A stretch of 64,000 nucleotides of DNA from Struthidea cinerea. Taxonomy: Eukaryota; Chordata; Aves; Passeriformes; Corcoracidae. Positions 60,401-64,000 of this stretch are shown one piece after another. The DNA lies in NCBI GenBank assembly GCA_013397865.1, contig VZTI01001286.1, positions 1,610,424 to 1,674,423 on the forward strand, given 5' to 3'. The number at the start of each line of letters is the position of its first letter. Within the stretch, counting starts at the first letter, position 1. The notes under the pieces are model-generated. The model made no database searches. It was not told where the DNA came from and worked only from the letters and a program-made list of their open reading frames with translations. The translations under genes and the position numbers were made by a program.

Positions 60401-63400
60401 TAACCAAAGCAACAACTTGTACATAAATGATTAGGAAATTGATGAATTCTAGAACATCAAAAAGGTAGTTTATAAACTGTGGTATGAGTCTGACTAAATA
60501 TATGAAAATATCAGCGTCACCGAACATTATTAGGATGAAGGTCTCAATTAAACCTTTAGCACCCTCAATATTTCTGGTTTCCTATCAGGTGATTGCACTC
60601 TTAATGTAGGGCAAAATTCATATATTATTAACTAATTAATGAGTTTCTACAATATGTGGAAACCTTTGGCATGAAACATCTCCCTAGATACTAAAGGTGA
60701 CTAAAAGCACAGAAAAAGGACAAAGGGGAAGAGTACTCAAAGTGAGAATCACACTCATACTTACCTTTGTCATAATTATAGCTCATATCAAGTTCAATTT
60801 TCATGAGTAGTATGCAATGAAATATCCTTACAGTACAATGTGGAAAGTACCCTGTGGGCTTCAATTTACTGCTACTTTTTATATGCACTTTTAAAAGAAG
60901 CCAAGCATAAAATTTACTCATGTAGGTCCCTCTACACCCATTATAGGCAGAGGGCAGGAATCACAAAAGGATCTCTTGGTTATACATATGCAAGGTGTGT
61001 GACTTACTAGAATTTCACATGTGAATATGAAATAAAAATATGTCTCAGCATGTACTTTTCACTTTTGCTGCCTTCTCTGCGAAGGAGGAATAAAAGCAGG
61101 CACACAGAATCATTTTTACTGGTGACACAAATAAAGATTAATTTGAAGAGAAATTGGCCCTCTGCACAGAGGAAATCTTGCACCCAAACAAAAAAATCTG
61201 AAGTTTCAAACGCTGTTAACAGTTGAAGCGGGCTGATAGCTTGTGATAGATATACCATGGTGTACTACTTAGTAGCAAATTAAAACTCTTCATCTCATCA
61301 CAGTATTCCAAAAAGCTTCCAAATTATTTGGCATCCTCATTGAGGACAGCAGCCTTATTTTTACACAACTTCTTCTCTGTAGGAACTTGAATGACAAAAA
61401 TCTATGTAGCACAGTTCAAAAATTGATGGTAGTGCTCCATACAAACTCTGCTTGCACAGAGAGTGCTCACCTGTTGCAAACATGGACAAAGTGCTGGACA
61501 GATTGGAACTGCCTCCTCTACGAGAGAAATGGAACTCTCTACCTGTGCTCAAACAATTAAGTAAAGTTGGTATCCTCATTACAACCTCTTTGAAGCAGGT
61601 GTTCCGTGCCAGGCACTGGGTACATTGAGTTTTGATCCTCCCTGACACAAGAAAAGCAATATGCAGAAGTGGTAACTGCGTCAAACTGCTCTGTGGCTCA
61701 TACCACCTACTCATGGAACTATGTCAGCAGCAGCTGCTGAAATTGCAGTCTCACATGGAGATTGTTTATACAAAAGCAGTATGTAGAAATTGGAGCTGTA
61801 TAGGTAAAAACGAAGATAAAGCTGAAGTCTGAAAAACTCTCTCTTAGCACTGCTTTACTAATGCATTTTCTTGTTCTACTAAAATGAAAACAACTCAGCA
61901 GTCAGTACAACTGAAAATCTTCATTTAAAACTTCTGGTTGACAGTAAATGGCTTTTTGTCACAAATGAGATATTAAATTTTTTTTTTAAAGAATCGGGGG
62001 GTTTTTCAGCATAATTTTTCATTGAGAAAAAGCTGACAAAATTACAAAATAACCTTTCTGATACATTAATTAATCCTACAGACAGGTTGTAAAGTCAAGA
62101 GTTTCAAACACAACCCTAGTAAAGTAAATTATGAAGAAATTAATAAATAAATAGAAAAAACATTCAAGTATAGAATTCACAAAATGAAAAAAAATGGTGA
62201 CATTTTGATTTTTTTAATGAAAGAGACTTTGAATTTGTTCAGGTAGCTTTACTCTTTTTTCTGAAAAGCAGAAAATACATTGGCATTATAAGGAACTGAT
62301 CTATGTAACTTTGCTTCCTGATTATTAACTGCAGACCACATTGGGAAAACTACAGCAAAACAGGAAAACCTATCACCTCCCATGTGTTTCAAGAGCCTCC
62401 AGGGATTTATTGCCCTTTCTGAAAGTACCATAATCAAAAAAAAACTTGATAAATAAACTCTTGTCTGGATAACATTGCCTTAAAAATTATTAAATTTCTA
62501 TTGCAGACCCGATAGCCTTTAGGGCTGAAATTTATAGAACTTTTTTTTTTAACTGTTATAAACATTTACAATATTACATCACAAAGTACTTGTCCAAGTA
62601 ACTGTTGTATTAACTGTACCAAAAACAAGAAGCAGGATATCATAAAACTGACAGAGAAAGAAAAAAAGCATGTAGATGTTCTTTTCTCATTTTACATAAG
62701 GTAAAAAAAAACTTACAAAGACAATGGTTAGGTTTTCTTAGTACCAGATATGTCTGTGCAGTATGTGTCGCTCTTTTTTTCCACGCAACCAAGATAATTG
62801 GTTTTTACTGCATTTTTGCATTCTCCGGCTGAATAAACCCATATATTATCTCTATCTGCACACAGTTGAATGTTTAGACTGTGTTCAAGCTGAAGCCCTT
62901 AGACATAAGGCTCTCTCAAACCCTTTAAATCCACATAGAAATGTAAATGTTGAAGGCATAACTTGTAGTAGATATCTAACTTAACTAAATCTCTCTGGGG
63001 GTTGTGTATCTGAGTCCATGTGAGGTTTTAAAATAAAATATCCCCTTAGGCTCCTGAATTAAAACAATCTGAGTTTTAGAAAGGACAAGATTTTGCAGTT
63101 TTCATTTAAAACTATTTTCATTAAACTGTCTCTAAAACACCTTTTTGCATGTTTTTCCTCAATGACTCTATCCCTTACTTTGATCTCCATTTAGATCTTA
63201 TCATTAAGGGTTGCTTTGAGTTTCCAGCCCATTTGAAAAGTGAGGTTAAGTTACAGTTTAAATGGAAATGGTACCAAGTAAAAAATAAAAATAATCAAGG
63301 AATAGGCCTTCTCAATTCTGCAAGTAGGGATGTTGCAATACCTAAATATAAGTCAACTAATAATTAATTAATCAATCAATACATAAAATATGAATACATT

Positions 63401-63619
63401 TGGTACTATAATATTTTCTCAGGTGACCAGACAACCTCGTTTAAACAGAGTAAAATTTTTGAAACTTGCTCTTCCTTGGGCCCTTCAGAAATACCAGGAA
63501 AACCAGACTTCAGTTGAGCTACTCCTTCTCTGGCTCCTGCAGCAGAACTGAAAAATTTTTTGGGGAAAGAAATCTTCAGTTGATAAGAACTGCAGGACAT
63601 TGCTAACTCCTGAATAACT
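57409..63619. other. Unique AT-rich non-coding stretch
   Basis: No gene was recognised. The patch at about 61380-61760 is less AT-rich and contains the longest frame in this interval (117 codons, minus, 61361-61714). It has no recognisable domain and could be an unlabelled old repeat or a conserved non-coding element. Confidence 0.55.
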
Positions 63620-63635
63620 AAAAAAAAAAAAAAAA
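63620..63635. repeat. Poly-A homopolymer, about 16 bases
   Basis: A run of A on the plus strand with no recognisable retroposed copy before it. Confidence 0.8.
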
Positions 63636-64000
63636 GAGGCTTTTATGGGCCCATAATTTTTATTTTTAAAGTGACTGTATTGTTTACTAATTTTACATAC
63701 ATTTGAAAATACTATTGAAATTCTCTTGACTCAAAGAAGGCATTGCCCACTGCAATCCTTGTTCATCTCTTTACAGAAACCAGGCTGCTCATGGGCCTAT
63801 TTAGAATAGACACTTTTCCAATTTAACAGCACCAATTAAAAGTAATGAGTGCTTTATCCCCTTTTCAGTGGTTACATAGAAAGCAGGAAGACTTTTTCCA
63901 CAGCCTTAAATTAAAGACTAGAAGCAAAAACTTCCTCTACTGCTCTGTATCAATAAATAACAGTCAATATGTGGACACGCATTTTGTAGATGTAAGAACA
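63636..64000. other. Unique AT-rich stretch to the window end
   Basis: Nothing recognisable was found before the window ends. Confidence 0.6.

Noticed and set aside
1..64000. CRISPR arrays, tRNA or rRNA genes, small nuclear RNA copies, bacterial operons or phage genes
   Set aside because: I looked for regular direct repeats with spacers and for recognisable U6 and U2 snRNA and 5S starts, and saw none. The repeat content is that of a bird.

Overview
The window looks like 64 kb of non-coding chromosome from a bird, probably a songbird. The main evidence is its repeats. Several CR1 retrotransposon copies carry the avian 3' ending, an octamer-type repeat of ATTCTATG. The retroviral long terminal repeats (LTRs) belong to types familiar from bird genomes. 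The base composition is visibly AT-rich, with long runs of ordinary-looking unique sequence. I found no host protein-coding gene, no rRNA or tRNA, no CRISPR array and no bacterial-type operon. The window could be intergenic or could lie inside a very long intron. The sequence alone does not decide which.

Layout. 1-5290: unique sequence opening on a TTCC microsatellite, with a hairpin/palindrome zone (3493-3749) and a hexanucleotide repeat (4291-4377). 5291-5715: truncated LTR with a TATA box. 5716-19328: unique sequence with a second hexanucleotide repeat (13005-13060). 19329-19989: probable ERVK-type LTR. 19990-29751: unique sequence. 29757-30677: a complete solo LTR with a 5-bp target duplication. 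31745-31808: small CR1 scrap. 35513-37642: the largest element, a 5'-truncated CR1 with a wrecked reverse transcriptase, followed by an older CR1 remnant (37715-38165). 41440-41976: a complete minus-strand solo LTR with a 4-bp target duplication. 44211-44401, 47261-47965, 51670-51810 and 51862-52480: minus-strand CR1 pieces, one of them split by an LTR insertion. 52481-64000: unique sequence.

Nothing here works together as a system. The only coding remnants are those of the dead CR1 element. The LTRs carry old promoter and polyadenylation signals. The observations most worth a second look are the three LTRs whose target-site lengths (4, 5 and putative 6 bp) fit three different retroviral classes, the loss of both catalytic aspartates in the CR1 reverse transcriptase, the CR1 split by a nested LTR, two hexamer repeats able to form G-quadruplexes on the same strand, and a hairpin/palindrome zone that may be an ancient repeat. 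I did not find a convincing undescribed biological system.
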